Source of the DNA: Propionivibrio sp.
GTDB taxonomy: Bacteria > Pseudomonadota > Gammaproteobacteria > Burkholderiales > Rhodocyclaceae
Direction: 5' to 3'
Assembly: GCF_016790145.1 (NCBI RefSeq)
Contig: NZ_JAEUOI010000014.1
Coordinates: 1-46,161 of the forward strand
Length of the DNA: 46,161 nt
Shown here: positions 29,767 through 39,308 of the stretch, piece after piece
How positions within the stretch are numbered: position 1 is the stretch's first letter
Layout of the letters: each line of letters opens with the position of its first letter
Notes under the pieces: generated by a model
What the model was told of the DNA's origin: nothing
Seen by the model: the letters and a program-made list of their open reading frames with translations, nothing else
Database searches by the model: none
Program-made: the position numbers and the translations under genes

Positions 29767-30621
29767 ATGAACCCCTACCGGCTCCCCGATGGTTTTCTGG
29801 AAAGCCTGCTGCAGGAAGACAGCCCGTGCGGCGATGCCACCACGTTTGCCCTTGGCATCGGTCGGCAGCCGGGTCGACTGGTTTTCCGGGCGCGCCATGA
29901 CATGGTGCTGTGCGGCAGCGAGGAAGCCCAACGGCTCGGCGAACTGCGCGATCTGCGGGTCGTCGGCGCGGTACGTGAAAGCGGCTGCCGGCTGCTTGCC
30001 GGCGAGGAGATACTGCGCCTCGAAGGGGCGGCTGAAAATCTGCATGGGGTCTGGAAAACCGCACAGACGCTGATGGAATACCTGTCCGGAATCGCCAGCA
30101 GCGTGTCGGCAATCGTCGCTGCGGCACACCGCGGCGACCCGGGAAGCAGCGTCGTGTGTACGCGCAAGAATTTTCCCGGTACCAAGGCGGCGGCCATCAA
30201 GGCGGTGCTTAGCGGCGGTGCATCGCCGCATCGCCTGAGCCTGTCTGAAACCCTGCTCGTATTTTCGGAGCACCGCGTTTTTCTTGCAGGCGAAACACCG
30301 GGCGAGACGATCGAACGCCTGCGTCGGCGATGGCCGGAACGCGCCATCCTCGTTGAAGTGGATAACGAGGACGAGGCTCGCACCTGGATCGACGCCGGCG
30401 CCGATATACTGCAACTGGAAAAATTGTCCGTCGCAGCAGTGAGCGGGATAGCCGCCTACGCCGCATCGACCCCGCAGGCGTCGAAAATTGCCGCGGCTGG
30501 GGGCGTCAATGTCAATAATGCTGAAGCCTATGCCCGTGCCGGCGCGCGGATTCTCGTCACCAGCGCTCCCTATTTCGCCCATCCGCGCGACGTGGCGGTT
30601 ACTCTCGAATGCGTTTTCTAA
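29767..30621 (+). CDS. modD: ModD, NadC-like phosphoribosyltransferase family protein
   Basis: 284 residues of the quinolinate phosphoribosyltransferase fold: N-terminal 'LLQEDSPCGDATTFALGIG', central 'GIASSVSAIVAAA' and 'CTRKNFPGTKAAAIKAVLSG', and the barrel end 'DILQLEKLSVAAVSGI' and 'KIAAAGGVNVNNAEAYARAG'. ModD proteins are NadC relatives found in molybdate operons; their reaction is not settled. Its place between modA and modB supports ModD over a true NadC. The 'RKNFPGTK' replaces the RKTxPG of NadC. Confidence 0.88.
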   Translation: MNPYRLPDGFLESLLQEDSPCGDATTFALGIGRQPGRLVFRARHDMVLCGSEEAQRLGELRDLRVVGAVRESGCRLLAGEEILRLEGAAENLHGVWKTAQTLMEYLSGIASSVSAIVAAAHRGDPGSSVVCTRKNFPGTKAAAIKAVLSGGASPHRLSLSETLLVFSEHRVFLAGETPGETIERLRRRWPERAILVEVDNEDEARTWIDAGADILQLEKLSVAAVSGIAAYAASTPQASKIAAAGGVNVNNAEAYARAGARILVTSAPYFAHPRDVAVTLECVF

Positions 30622-30639
30622 GCGCAGCGAAACAATCCC

Positions 30640-31032
30640 ATGAAAATCGCCATTGCCACCAGCCACTGCACTGCCGTCAGCGGTCATGCCGGAAAAACCC
30701 GGCACTGGCTGGTTTACGATCTCGCCGGCTACCATCCGGATGAGTGGCTGCCGGCGCCGCAGCGCATCACATTGGAGAAGCATCAGGTGCTGCACACCTT
30801 TGCCGATGCCGGAGCGCACCCGCTCGACGGCGTCAATTTCGTCCTTGCTGCCAGCGCCGGCGAGGGTTTTATCCGCCATATGAAAAAGCGTGGCAGCAAG
30901 GTGCTGATAACCGGCGAAACCGATCCGGCCATGGCCATCGCCTGCATTCTGGCCGGCGAAGCGCTGCCAGGGCAACGCTTCGATGTCACGACGATCTTCT
31001 GCAAAGTACGCAATCTGCTGTCACGTCATTAG
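30640..31032 (+). CDS. NifX/NafY-like cofactor-binding domain protein
   Basis: 130 residues. The single domain resembles the NifX/NifB-C/NafY family that binds iron-molybdenum cofactor or its precursors: '[20 protein letters not shown]' at the N-terminus, a helix-strand core '[20 protein letters not shown]', then '[20 protein letters not shown]'. A His/Cys pair (H9, C10) near the N-terminus could bind metal. It lies 18 bases after modD and two bases before modB, so it belongs to the operon. No nitrogenase genes are in the window; a molybdenum-handling role is inference. Confidence 0.75.
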   Translation: MKIAIATSHCTAVSGHAGKTRHWLVYDLAGYHPDEWLPAPQRITLEKHQVLHTFADAGAHPLDGVNFVLAASAGEGFIRHMKKRGSKVLITGETDPAMAIACILAGEALPGQRFDVTTIFCKVRNLLSRH

Positions 31033-31034
31033 CC

Positions 31035-31721
31035 ATGGAAAATGCCGCTTATTCCCAGGATCTGGCCGCCGTCTGGCTGACGCTCAAGCTGGCCTCGATT
31101 GTTACCGTGCTCCTGCTCATCGTCGGCACGCCGATCGCCTGGTGGCTGGCACGCACGCGCTCGGCCTGGAAGGGGGTGATCGGCGCCGTCGTTGCGTTGC
31201 CGCTGGTGCTGCCGCCGACCGTGCTCGGCTTTTACCTGCTTGTCGCCATGGGGCCGAACGGGCCGGTCGGGCAACTGACGCAGTCGCTCGGCCTCGGCAT
31301 CCTGCCCTTCACCTTCCCCGGCCTGGTCATCGCCTCGGTGCTCTACTCGCTGCCGTTTGTCGTTCAGCCCATCCAGAATGCCTTCGAGGCCATCGGCGAA
31401 CGCCCGCTGGAAGTTGCCGCCACGCTGCGCGCCAGCCCGTGGGATGCCTTCTGGAGTGTGGCCGTGCCGCTGGCCCGCCCCGGATTTCTCAGCGGCGCGA
31501 TCCTCGGCTTTGCCCATACGGTTGGTGAGTTCGGCATCGTGCTGATGATCGGCGGCAACATCCCGGGCAAGACCCGCGTCGTCTCGGTGCAGATCTACGA
31601 CCACGTTGAAGCCCTCGAATACACTCAAGCCCACTGGCTGGCCGGTGGCATGCTGCTTTTCAGCTTCAGCGTGTTGCTGGCGCTATACACCCTGAACCCG
31701 TCACGGCGAAAAGCACTATGA
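31035..31721 (+). CDS. modB: Molybdate ABC transporter, permease
   Basis: 228 residues (E. coli 229). Five or six membrane helices and the cytoplasmic coupling-loop motif '[25 protein letters not shown]'-type EAA sequence (here '[20 protein letters not shown]'). '[20 protein letters not shown]' is a typical ModB stretch. ATG 31035 follows the previous stop by two bases; longer upstream frames overlap the NifX-like gene and are rejected. Its stop overlaps modC (ATGA). Confidence 0.95.
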   Translation: MENAAYSQDLAAVWLTLKLASIVTVLLLIVGTPIAWWLARTRSAWKGVIGAVVALPLVLPPTVLGFYLLVAMGPNGPVGQLTQSLGLGILPFTFPGLVIASVLYSLPFVVQPIQNAFEAIGERPLEVAATLRASPWDAFWSVAVPLARPGFLSGAILGFAHTVGEFGIVLMIGGNIPGKTRVVSVQIYDHVEALEYTQAHWLAGGMLLFSFSVLLALYTLNPSRRKAL

Positions 31722-32809
31722 GCGCTGAAATTCAGGCCAGGTTTTGCCTGCCGCGCGGCGACTTCAGGCTGGAAGTGGACCTGTGCCTCCCCGGGCACGG
31801 CATCAGCGCGCTGTTCGGCCATTCCGGCTCCGGCAAGACCACCTGTCTGCGCGCGATGGCCGGGCTGGAGCGGGCGGCGCAGGGTTACTTCGCCATCGGC
31901 AACGAGGTCTGGCAGGACGAGGCACAGGGTCATTTCCTGCCGCCGCACCAGCGTGCCCTGGGCATGGTGTTTCAGGAGGCCAGCCTGTTCGCGCATCTCT
32001 CGGTACGACGCAACATGGAATATGGACAAAAACGCGTCCAGACAAGCGCCCCGGCAAGCGAGCGCCGCTTTGCCTTGCCCGAAGTGGCTGAACTGCTCGG
32101 CATTACGCACCTTCTCGAACGTTCAACCCGCCAGCTTTCCGGAGGCGAACGCCAGCGTGTGGCGATTGCCCGCGCCTTGCTCGCCGCACCGAAAATTCTG
32201 CTCCTCGACGAACCGCTGGCGGCACTTGACCTGAAGCGCAAACTGGAAATCCTGCCTTATCTGGAGCGGCTGCACGGCGAGCTTTCGATCCCGGTCATTT
32301 ATGTCAGCCACTCTCCGGATGAAGTAGCGCGGCTGGCCGATCATCTGGTGCTGCTTGAACAAGGCCAGGTGGTGGCGAGTGGCCCGCTGAATGAGGTACT
32401 CAGCCGCATCAACCTGCCTGCAGCCTTCGTTGACGATGCGGGCGTGGTGATCGAGGCACGGATCGCCGAGCACGAAAAGGACGAGTTGACCCGGCTCGAA
32501 TTCACCGGTGGCCTGATTTATGTTTCGCGCCGCCAGGAACCGATCGGAACACTGCTACGCTGCCGCATACATGCCCGCGATGTCAGCCTGGCCCTGGTGC
32601 CGCAAGTGCAGTCGAGCATTCTCAACTGTGTGAGTGGCACGGTGCTCGATCTGGCGCCGACCGATACACCCGGCCACGTGCTGGTCCGCCTGGATGTCGC
32701 TGGTTGTCCCTTGCTGGCGCGCATTACCCGACGCTCCGCCGATAAACTCGGCATCCGGCAGGGTCTTGCCCTGTGGGCGCAAATCAAGGCTGTCGCGCTG
32801 CTGGATTAA
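31718..32809 (+). CDS. modC: Molybdate ABC transporter, ATPase
   Basis: 363 residues (E. coli 352). Walker A G34-H-S-G-S-G-K40-T, the signature '[16 protein letters not shown]', Walker B '[12 protein letters not shown]', and the H-loop '[17 protein letters not shown]'. The C-terminal part (about 295-360) is a Mop domain starting at '[18 protein letters not shown]', so the transporter can sense cytoplasmic molybdate. It overlaps modB by four bases and is the last gene of the operon. Confidence 0.96.
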   Translation: MSAEIQARFCLPRGDFRLEVDLCLPGHGISALFGHSGSGKTTCLRAMAGLERAAQGYFAIGNEVWQDEAQGHFLPPHQRALGMVFQEASLFAHLSVRRNMEYGQKRVQTSAPASERRFALPEVAELLGITHLLERSTRQLSGGERQRVAIARALLAAPKILLLDEPLAALDLKRKLEILPYLERLHGELSIPVIYVSHSPDEVARLADHLVLLEQGQVVASGPLNEVLSRINLPAAFVDDAGVVIEARIAEHEKDELTRLEFTGGLIYVSRRQEPIGTLLRCRIHARDVSLALVPQVQSSILNCVSGTVLDLAPTDTPGHVLVRLDVAGCPLLARITRRSADKLGIRQGLALWAQIKAVALLD

Positions 32810-32811
32810 GA

Positions 32812-32847
32812 GGTGTTGGGGGTGTTGGGGGTGTTGGGGGTGTTGAG
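32812..32847 (+). repeat. Four tandem copies of a 9-bp repeat
   Basis: GGTGTTGGG three times and GGTGTTGAG once, starting three bases after the modC stop codon. The G-runs on this strand could form a G-quadruplex (four GGG or GGGGG tracts). The remaining gap to 33051 shows no gene; it has a nested pair TGCCCTG/CAGGGCA enclosing GCGAT/ATCGC near 32885-32917. Confidence 0.85.
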
Positions 32848-33051
32848 TGAACACTTTCGACGTAAAACGCCCAGAAACGGGTGTGCCCTGCGATTTATCG
32901 CACCAGAACAGGGCAGTTCGGATCCGCGCTCGATCGATTGCCTGCGGTTTTCCCCTGTCAATTCAGTTCGTTAAAAACCAGACGAATTTCTGCATGCTTC
33001 TTGCTAGCAGTTCTGGCAAAGCTGACTCCCGATTAATTATCAGTACTCGCG

Positions 33052-34020
33052 ATGACCATACACTCCCTTAAATACAAGCCGCAGCCCGATGAATCACCTG
33101 CGGAAGGCACCCGGCGCATGATCGACGGCCTGGAGCGGGTGTTTTACGAAGGCTACTGGATCAAGACCTACCCGGTTCCTGCCGATTCGCTGGAGACCAA
33201 GAAGCGGCTGATCGAAGCACTGACCCGGCGCCTGTTCAACCACACCGAACACGGACTGAACATCCCCGGCGCCCGACTGGGTGAGGCGCGGCAGAGCTAT
33301 CAGGCCGAGACCGACCCCGCACGACGCCGGGTCAAGGCCGGCATGCTGGCCGGCGCGCTATTCAACCGATCGGCCGACATTTTCAGAAAGCTGGTCGAGT
33401 TGCAAGCCGATGGCGTCGAAATTCACAGCGATGACCCCTTGATGCGCGAATGCGGCCAATGCCTGCTCGACGCCATGGACCTGGGTCGCCACGTCCTGCA
33501 TCGCAGTGGTGAGGAAGGCATCGACGAGTTGTGGGGCGAACCTTTTCGCGCTTTCTCGATTCCGGTCGAGGATTATTTTGAAAGTCGCTACATCAAGATC
33601 GGCCAGAGCATGCGCGACATCGACCGCATCGCCGAGGTGATGGTCGCCAGTTTCACTCAGATTCCGGCTTTTGAGCACGTCGAAGCGCCGATCCGCGACT
33701 TTGTCCATTACGCCAAGGTCAAAACGGAAAACCTGCGCACCGACCCGGACATTTTCGATGTCTGGGCGCAACTGGTCACCGCCGCCGAGCGGCTGGCCAG
33801 CTTTACCCCGACTCCGCAGGCCTTGCCGCCCGGCAACGCGACGCCAAGGCATGGCCTTGCTGACGGTCTGCATCTGATCCACAACGGCCGTCATCTGATT
33901 TTCCATATTGCCCGCGCCAGAACACCGATGCCCAAGAGTACGCGCGAATACATTGAACGTTGCGAAGCCTATCGTGCAAGCGGCCGTGCGCCGTTGACAC
34001 CGGCGCACCTGCCGCTGTAA
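33052..34020 (+). CDS. Conserved-looking hypothetical protein, 322 residues
   Basis: I do not recognise this protein. It is soluble, without signal peptide or membrane helix, rich in charged helices. The N-terminal part has 'MIDGLERVFYEGYWIKTYPV' and 'TKKRLIEALTRRLFNHTEHG'; the middle 'EEGIDELWGEPFRAFSIPVE' and 'SRYIKIGQSMRDIDRIAEVM'; the C-terminus 'GRHLIFHIARARTPMPKSTR'. Codon use and length look like a real gene, and no stop-free frame competes. The start ATG 33052 has no clear ribosome-binding site. It follows the modC operon by 242 bases on the same strand. Confidence 0.75.
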   Translation: MTIHSLKYKPQPDESPAEGTRRMIDGLERVFYEGYWIKTYPVPADSLETKKRLIEALTRRLFNHTEHGLNIPGARLGEARQSYQAETDPARRRVKAGMLAGALFNRSADIFRKLVELQADGVEIHSDDPLMRECGQCLLDAMDLGRHVLHRSGEEGIDELWGEPFRAFSIPVEDYFESRYIKIGQSMRDIDRIAEVMVASFTQIPAFEHVEAPIRDFVHYAKVKTENLRTDPDIFDVWAQLVTAAERLASFTPTPQALPPGNATPRHGLADGLHLIHNGRHLIFHIARARTPMPKSTREYIERCEAYRASGRAPLTPAHLPL

Positions 34021-34097
34021 GCGAGGCAGACCGAGCCGCCCTTGGGCGCAGGCTCTCAGAGGCTGCGAATTAATGGATAAACATTTCCCATGCTTTC

Positions 34098-34117
34098 ATT
34101 CCGGAAAAAGCCGGAAT
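34098..34117. repeat. CCGGAAT hairpin
   Basis: A perfect 7-bp inverted repeat ATTCCGG-AAAAAG-CCGGAAT. Similar ATTCC...GGAAT hairpins are common dispersed repeats in proteobacteria; a degenerate relative lies at 27337-27356 between the RatA-like gene and the molbindin gene. No T-run follows, so it is not called a terminator. Confidence 0.45.
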
Positions 34118-34289
34118 CCACTACACACCCAGCCCAGGTATCACGTGCTCCAAAGGGGTCTCCCATTAGCCGGCCTAAGCCAAGTTCGCGAACACTAAAT
34201 CTCGCGTCGATACCGCGATTGATATTGAAATAACGCCCATCGGATCGACCAACCAAAGCGATGGTCGATTATTCCAATGTCTCAAACTC

Positions 34290-34875
34290 CCCAAGTGCAG
34301 CGCTCGAACCGCGCCCGTTTCTTCACATCATGGCTGCGACGAATCTCGCCAGTCACCCATCAGGATCAAGCGATCGGCGGTGCTCTGCCTTCGCCCTGGC
34401 GGTTTTACCGCCCCAGAAGAACGTTGGTCCCGCTTCGCGTCCAATGGTTTGCACAGCATCGTGGCTGCCGGTATCCCGGAGCCAACCCCTTGGTGGCTCG
34501 CGCTGCAGGCGATTCGCTGCACTGCTCGGGTGACGGCGGACGACCTCCCATTCAGCTTAATGGCTCAATCTCCAGACCCCTTTCCGGGCTTGCCGCCGCC
34601 GTCGTTGCTCATACGAAGCTGCGCCCCGTATCAAACGCGTGGTGTTCCTTCAGGATGTGGAAGCAGGCGCGCGCCAGCTTGTGTGCCAGCGCTTTCGTGG
34701 CGACCACGTTGTTCGTCCTGGCTTTCTTGCGTTCGTAGAAGCGCTTGGCTTCGGCAGAGAAACGCAAGGCGAAGTTGGCCGCTTCGACAAAAGCCCAGGC
34801 CAGGTACTTGTTGCCATTCTTGGTGTTGCCTTCACCTTTCTTCTTGCCGTTGCTGATACGCTGACTATCGACGCA
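34290..34875 (-). mobile_element. IS110-family remnant
   Basis: The minus strand carries the last part of an IS110-type transposase (34609-34875) and then the 3' non-coding end typical of such elements, with 'MSNDGGGGKPGKGSGD' overlapping the stop. The N-terminal DEDD catalytic domain and the left end are absent, so it cannot move by itself. The rest of 34021-35235 (in particular 34876-35235) has no gene or repeat I can support. Confidence 0.6.
34609..34875 (-). pseudogene. IS110-family transposase, C-terminal fragment
   Basis: The reading frame from residue 'CVDSQRISNGKKKGEGNTKN' through 'GNKYLAWAFVEAANFALRFS' to 'ALAHKLARACFHILKEHHAF' is the C-terminal (transposase_20-like) region of IS110 proteins. 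It includes the serine-containing S-x-R-I-S-x-G block. The catalytic N-terminal RuvC-like half is gone. Confidence 0.75.
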
Positions 34876-35235
34876 ACTGGCCGGATGGCGAATTAAAACC
34901 CTATCTGGACGAGGCAACACGCCGAAACCTACAGCGACAAAATCCGATTGGTACGAGCCATTTTATTGCGACAAAGCATTACGATACTCAGATGCTGATT
35001 GTCACCAAGCATGTCGGGATCAGTTTTGTAGTGGTCGACGGCAGTGGGGTAATTTCGTCGAGTAAAGGGGCTCTTTGGGCCAGCGGAATTTAATCTAAAA
35101 GGGAAAAGGGGTTTGGTAGTTCCACTGAGTAACATCGCAAAATATTTTGCTCATTCCCGCCACATACATCTGCTCAGCCGAACTCGACAGCCACCGCCCG
35201 ACAAAAGCCACTACTTCACCTCACCGGTTCAAACC

Positions 35236-36405
35236 TCAGTCAGCCTTCCCCGCCGCCGCCCGATACTGCCGCATCGCTTCGTCGGCGCGCTCGGTCTGCT
35301 CGAACAGGCGCGCCAGTTCGAGGCGCACCTCGCGGCTGTCTTCAAGTGAGAGGGCGGCTTCCAGATAGCTCTGGGCCTTGCCCCACAGGCGCTGTTCGAG
35401 GCACATCCGGCCCAGCGCCAGCAGCAACTGGGGGTCGTCACGATGCTTCTGCAGCCACTGGTCGGCGCGGGCCAGGCGTGCGCTGAGATCGCCGCCCGGG
35501 GTCAGCCCGTAAAGGCCGACGAGTCGTGAATCCCATTCCGCATCGAGTTGTGTCTCGATGAAATTCCGCGCTTCATCATGCGCACCCAGTTCGATCAGCG
35601 CTTCGGCAAAAACGCGCGCCAATCGCGGACTTTGCTCGCGCGCCGGCAGTTTTTTCCGATAGGCCTGCAACTGGGCAAGAACGGAACGCCGCTGGCGAAC
35701 ATTTTCCTGATGCGCCTTGAGCTTGATCTCCTGCGCCAGTTCGGGCAGCATGGCATTGCGTTTTTCGAGCAGCCGGGCGATGCGCAATACTTCATCCCAG
35801 TTGCCGCAACCCTGCTCGGCACGCAATTCAAGGCGATGCGCGGCGATATGTCGTCCGGATGTTTCCTGCAGGCGCTTCAAGGTGTTGACTGCATCTTCAA
35901 AGCGCTGCATCTCGATATGCATTTCCGCTTCAAGCATCAGACAGGCGGGCTGCATCTTTGCATCCGCCTGCGCGGCCCGCTCAAGCCAGGCCTTCTGCTT
36001 GTAGGGCTCATGCAGGCGCTGCGCCGCGCGGGCGGCGAGCAATGCGGCGAGCGCCGGCGATTGGCCGGCGGCATGGGCGTCACCGGCTTTCTTCATGGCC
36101 TGGCTGTAACGGCCTTCAAAAAGGAGGCGCACGACGTCGAACAACTCACCGATCGTTTTCTCGCGCTGGCGGTGTTGGCGATATTCGCGCACGCGCCTGG
36201 GCAAGGAGAGGGTCAGCGCCACGCCGCGCAACAAGGCGTAAAGCGATACAAAGCCACCAATGATGAGCAGGATAGCCAGGTTAAGTGAGATCTCGGCACG
36301 ATACGGGGGATACACCAGCAGCACGTAGCCCTCGTTGAAATGCGCGGCCAGCGAGATGCCGACGGCTAACGCAAAGAGCGCCAGCACCCAGAGCAGGCCT
36401 TTCAT
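35236..36405 (-). CDS. hemY: HemY-like tetratricopeptide membrane protein
   Basis: 389 residues. Two N-terminal membrane helices (about 1-20 and 39-61, with 'FNEGYVLLVYPPYRAEISLN' between) and then a helical TPR region in the cytoplasm ('AALLAARAAQRLHEPYKQKA' to 'EVRLELARLFEQTERADEAM'). This is the proteobacterial HemY of the hemCDXY operon, not the protoporphyrinogen oxidase of Gram-positives. Its role in haem synthesis is not fully defined. The start overlaps the hemX stop by four bases. Confidence 0.92.
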   Translation of the reverse strand: MKGLLWVLALFALAVGISLAAHFNEGYVLLVYPPYRAEISLNLAILLIIGGFVSLYALLRGVALTLSLPRRVREYRQHRQREKTIGELFDVVRLLFEGRYSQAMKKAGDAHAAGQSPALAALLAARAAQRLHEPYKQKAWLERAAQADAKMQPACLMLEAEMHIEMQRFEDAVNTLKRLQETSGRHIAAHRLELRAEQGCGNWDEVLRIARLLEKRNAMLPELAQEIKLKAHQENVRQRRSVLAQLQAYRKKLPAREQSPRLARVFAEALIELGAHDEARNFIETQLDAEWDSRLVGLYGLTPGGDLSARLARADQWLQKHRDDPQLLLALGRMCLEQRLWGKAQSYLEAALSLEDSREVRLELARLFEQTERADEAMRQYRAAAGKAD

Positions 36406-37508
36406 TTACCGTCCTTGCCGAGCTTGAAATTCTTGATCGCCGAGAGACTCTCGTTGAGGTTGGGCAGTTCGATGCTGATCTCGGTCGCCGAAAGCTGCTT
36501 GAGAGTGCTCTGTGCGGTCTGCACCGACTTGTCACGATTGTCAAAATAGCGATCGACCCAGAACCTGGCCTGCTTGAGTTCGTTGCGGAAGGTCCACTGA
36601 TCATGCGCCAGCAAGGCCAGACGGGCATTGAGCAGGCGCAGTTTGAGGTTCTCGCGGAGGAAGAAGGCCTGCCCCGGCGCCAGCAGCGCCGGCTCGTCGC
36701 GGTCGAAGCGCTGGATGCGCACCAGACTGCGCAACTCACGCCAGAAATCGACCGCCAGATGCTGCCAGAAAATCAGCGATCCCAGGGTAGCCGTGGGCGA
36801 TTCGAGCGTCTCCCCAGGCTTGCCTTCTTCTCGCGGTCGGCCATCAACCGCCAGCGGCAGGGTATCGACGGCGGAAATCACGCTTTCCAGACGCAGATTC
36901 ATTCCCGGCACATCGACCTGCGGCAGGGCACGCAGCCGCTCCAGGTCGCGCACCAGCACCTTGCGCAAGCCGATGAACTGCGGACGACCATTGCCGGCCA
37001 GACGGGCGTCGGCGGCCTGCAGGGCGAGCACCGCCCCTTGAACGTTCGCTGCCAGTTGCAACTGCTGCGCGGCCAGCGTCACGCTCTGCTCAACCTCGGC
37101 CAGCGCCCACTCGTCGCGGCTGCGCGCCAGATCCCGATACAGGCTTTCCAGAGTGGCCTGCTGGCTTCTGGATTCGGCGATCCGGCCTTCGAGCTCGCCG
37201 ATTTTTCCCTGCTGTACGGCGAGTTGTTCCTGCGCCTGTCTGGCCAGCGTGCGACTTTCCCTAGACACCGCATCACTGTCGGACAGGCGGCGCGCCATTT
37301 CCTGCTGGGTATCGGCCAGGCGGATGCGCGTCTCGAACCACTGCCAGACGGCCAGAGCGAGCGCCAGCAGGGCAATGTACAGCCACGGATTGAGCCATGC
37401 GCCAAAGCTCGACGCGCGCGCTGCCTGTGCGACTGGAGCAGTCGGATCGGGTGCCGTCGGAGGAGGTGATGCGGGAGTTGCAGGTTGCTGATCAACGATG
37501 TCATTCAT
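36402..37508 (-). CDS. hemX: HemX-like membrane protein
   Basis: 368 residues. A Pro/Ala-rich cytoplasmic tail (1-35), one membrane helix (about 41-58, 'PWLYIALLALALAVWQWF'), a coiled coil ('DTQQEMARRLSDSDAVSRES' onward) and a helical periplasmic domain. Matches the HemX family (once annotated as uroporphyrinogen-III methyltransferase on weak grounds). The frame is open to 37553, but ATG 37508 overlaps the hemD end by eight bases and gives the normal N-terminus '[12 protein letters not shown]'. Confidence 0.88.
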   Translation of the reverse strand: MNDIVDQQPATPASPPPTAPDPTAPVAQAARASSFGAWLNPWLYIALLALALAVWQWFETRIRLADTQQEMARRLSDSDAVSRESRTLARQAQEQLAVQQGKIGELEGRIAESRSQQATLESLYRDLARSRDEWALAEVEQSVTLAAQQLQLAANVQGAVLALQAADARLAGNGRPQFIGLRKVLVRDLERLRALPQVDVPGMNLRLESVISAVDTLPLAVDGRPREEGKPGETLESPTATLGSLIFWQHLAVDFWRELRSLVRIQRFDRDEPALLAPGQAFFLRENLKLRLLNARLALLAHDQWTFRNELKQARFWVDRYFDNRDKSVQTAQSTLKQLSATEISIELPNLNESLSAIKNFKLGKDGK

Positions 37509-38280
37509 GGTCAAGCCAATTAAATTCGCACAAGCTGTCAATGATGCCGGCATCGGCCGGCCTGGTCAGCCTGACCCTTTGCAGGCCGAGCTCTACGGCG
37601 ACTTCGGCAATGCGCTGATGGGGCACGAATACCGGCAGGGTCCGCACAAGCTCGAAGGCGTCAGTATCGAGCAAAGCCCGAAGGTTGCGCAAACCTTCGC
37701 TCGATGAAATCGTCAGCGCATCGAGTTGCCTGTTGCGCAACAGCGACACGATGGGCTTTCCGTCGCTCGGCGCCGAACGGTGATAGCAGGTCACGGCGTG
37801 CACTTCGGCGCCGCGCTCGAGCAGCGTAGTGGCCAGCAGATCGCGCCCGCCGTTGCCGCGCAGGATCAGCACCATTTTTCCGGCCACTCGATCGCTCTGA
37901 AACTCCGGCAATTCAAGCAGCGCTTCCGAATCGAAACGCTCGAGTGGGGTAATGACGCGCCCGATACCGCACAGCGAAAGCTGTACGGCCGTGCCCTGCC
38001 CGATGGCCGCGGCCTGCACGGTGGCCGGCCAGGCGCGTGTCGAGAGGATAAGGGGAACGCTGAACTCGACCGCATTCGGGCTGATGAATACGGCGATGAC
38101 ATATACCTCAAGGCGCGCAATCACCTGTTGCAAGGGCACCGGATCGACTGCCGGGGCGATTTCGAGCAGCGGGAAGCGCACCGGCTCGCCACCCTGCGCC
38201 GCGATCATCTGCGCCAGTTTGCCGGCCTGGGCGGCAGGCCGGGTCACCAGAATGCGTTTGCCGTGCAAGGGGGTTTTCAT
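37501..38280 (-). CDS. hemD: Uroporphyrinogen-III synthase
   Basis: 259 residues; cyclises hydroxymethylbilane with inversion of ring D. Family blocks are '[20 protein letters not shown]', '[11 protein letters not shown]', '[20 protein letters not shown]' and '[17 protein letters not shown]'. HemD is poorly conserved, but position between hemC and hemX confirms it. Start overlaps the hemC stop by four bases. Confidence 0.94.
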   Translation of the reverse strand: MKTPLHGKRILVTRPAAQAGKLAQMIAAQGGEPVRFPLLEIAPAVDPVPLQQVIARLEVYVIAVFISPNAVEFSVPLILSTRAWPATVQAAAIGQGTAVQLSLCGIGRVITPLERFDSEALLELPEFQSDRVAGKMVLILRGNGGRDLLATTLLERGAEVHAVTCYHRSAPSDGKPIVSLLRNRQLDALTISSSEGLRNLRALLDTDAFELVRTLPVFVPHQRIAEVAVELGLQRVRLTRPADAGIIDSLCEFNWLDHE

Positions 38281-39224
38281 TGCCCTGCGGCAAGAGCGGC
38301 CAGAATGGCGCCTGCCCCCCGATCGCGCAACTGCTGCGCCAGACGTTGACCGATCGACTCGTCCTCGTCCGGCGCGCCGCGCAGCTCACCGCTGACCCGC
38401 TGCCGGCCGTCCGCTGTGGCCACAAAACCGCGTAACCACAACACGCCATTCTCCATGCGGGCATAGCCACCGAGGGGCACCTGACAACTGCCGCCAAGGG
38501 CACGCGAAAAGGCGCGTTCGGCGCGAACGCAATGGGCGGTTTCAGAATCGTTGAGCGGGGCAAGCCAGGCCGCAGCATCGGCGCGGCTGGACAACACCTC
38601 GATGGCGAGCGCGCCCTGCCCCGGTGCCGGCAACGACTGTTCAGGCGTCAGGATGGCCTTGATGCGCTCACTGAGCCCGAGGCGGATCAGCCCCGCCGCA
38701 GCGAGAATGATCGCGTCGTACTGTCCTTCGTCGAGCTTGCGCAGGCGGGTGTCGAGATTGCCGCGTAGCGGCTCGACCCTGAGTTGCGGGTAGCCGGCGC
38801 GCACGATCGCCTCGCGCCGCAGGCTCGACGTGCCGACCAGGGCATCCGCGGGCAATGCGTCGAGCCCCTCGTAACGGTTCGAAACGAATGCATCGCGCGG
38901 GTTTTCACGCTGCGGGATGGCTGTCAGCGAAAAACCGTCCGGCATTTCCATCGGGAGATCCTTGAGCGAATGCACCGCGAGGTCGGCCCGACCCTCCTGC
39001 ATGGCGACTTCGAGCTCCTTGATGAACAGCCCCTTGCCACCGATTTGCGACAATGGCCGGTCGAGGATCTGGTCGCCGCGCGTCGTCATGCCGAGAATCT
39101 CGACCCGGCAGTGCGGATGCAGTTCGGACAGCCGCACCTGGATATGCCCGGCCTGCCACAGGGCCAGGCGCGACTCACGTGAAGCTATGACGATACGCGC
39201 AGGCGCGGAAGGAGACTTGTTCAA
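38277..39224 (-). CDS. hemC: Porphobilinogen deaminase (hydroxymethylbilane synthase)
   Basis: 315 residues from a TTG start (E. coli 313). It polymerises four porphobilinogens. The dipyrromethane-cofactor cysteine is Cys247 in '[15 protein letters not shown]'; '[20 protein letters not shown]' and '[20 protein letters not shown]' are further blocks. The frame extends upstream to an ATG at 39278, but that ATG lies inside an extended -10 sequence (TGCTAGAAT), so the downstream TTG at 39224 with AGGA before it is preferred. First gene of hemC-D-X-Y. Confidence 0.93.
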   Translation of the reverse strand: MNKSPSAPARIVIASRESRLALWQAGHIQVRLSELHPHCRVEILGMTTRGDQILDRPLSQIGGKGLFIKELEVAMQEGRADLAVHSLKDLPMEMPDGFSLTAIPQRENPRDAFVSNRYEGLDALPADALVGTSSLRREAIVRAGYPQLRVEPLRGNLDTRLRKLDEGQYDAIILAAAGLIRLGLSERIKAILTPEQSLPAPGQGALAIEVLSSRADAAAWLAPLNDSETAHCVRAERAFSRALGGSCQVPLGGYARMENGVLWLRGFVATADGRQRVSGELRGAPDEDESIGQRLAQQLRDRGAGAILAALAAGQ

Positions 39225-39270
39225 TGCAGAATCCTGAAACAATTCAATACCCAATGGAATCACTCGGAAT

Positions 39271-39279
39271 TCTAGCATG
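39271..39279 (-). promoter_or_regulatory. Extended -10 element upstream of hemC
   Basis: On the minus strand TG-C-TAGAAT, about 47 bases before the TTG start. It has the same TG-N-TANAAT form as the lpxC and secA elements. It argues against the ATG that overlaps it as the start of translation. Confidence 0.5.
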
Positions 39280-39308
39280 CGTGCACTTGCCGCCGCAGCC
39301 AGATCTTT

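Noticed and set aside
32847-33071. 74-codon plus-strand frame after modC
   Set aside because: Starts inside the tandem repeat and ends inside the next gene, with no protein-like pattern.
34037-34048. CGCCC-TT-GGGCG hairpin after the 322-residue gene as a terminator
   Set aside because: No T-run follows and the loop is only two bases; a small chance palindrome is as likely.
34929-35135. 68-codon minus-strand frame near 35 kb as a gene
   Set aside because: No ribosome-binding site, no family features, atypical composition.
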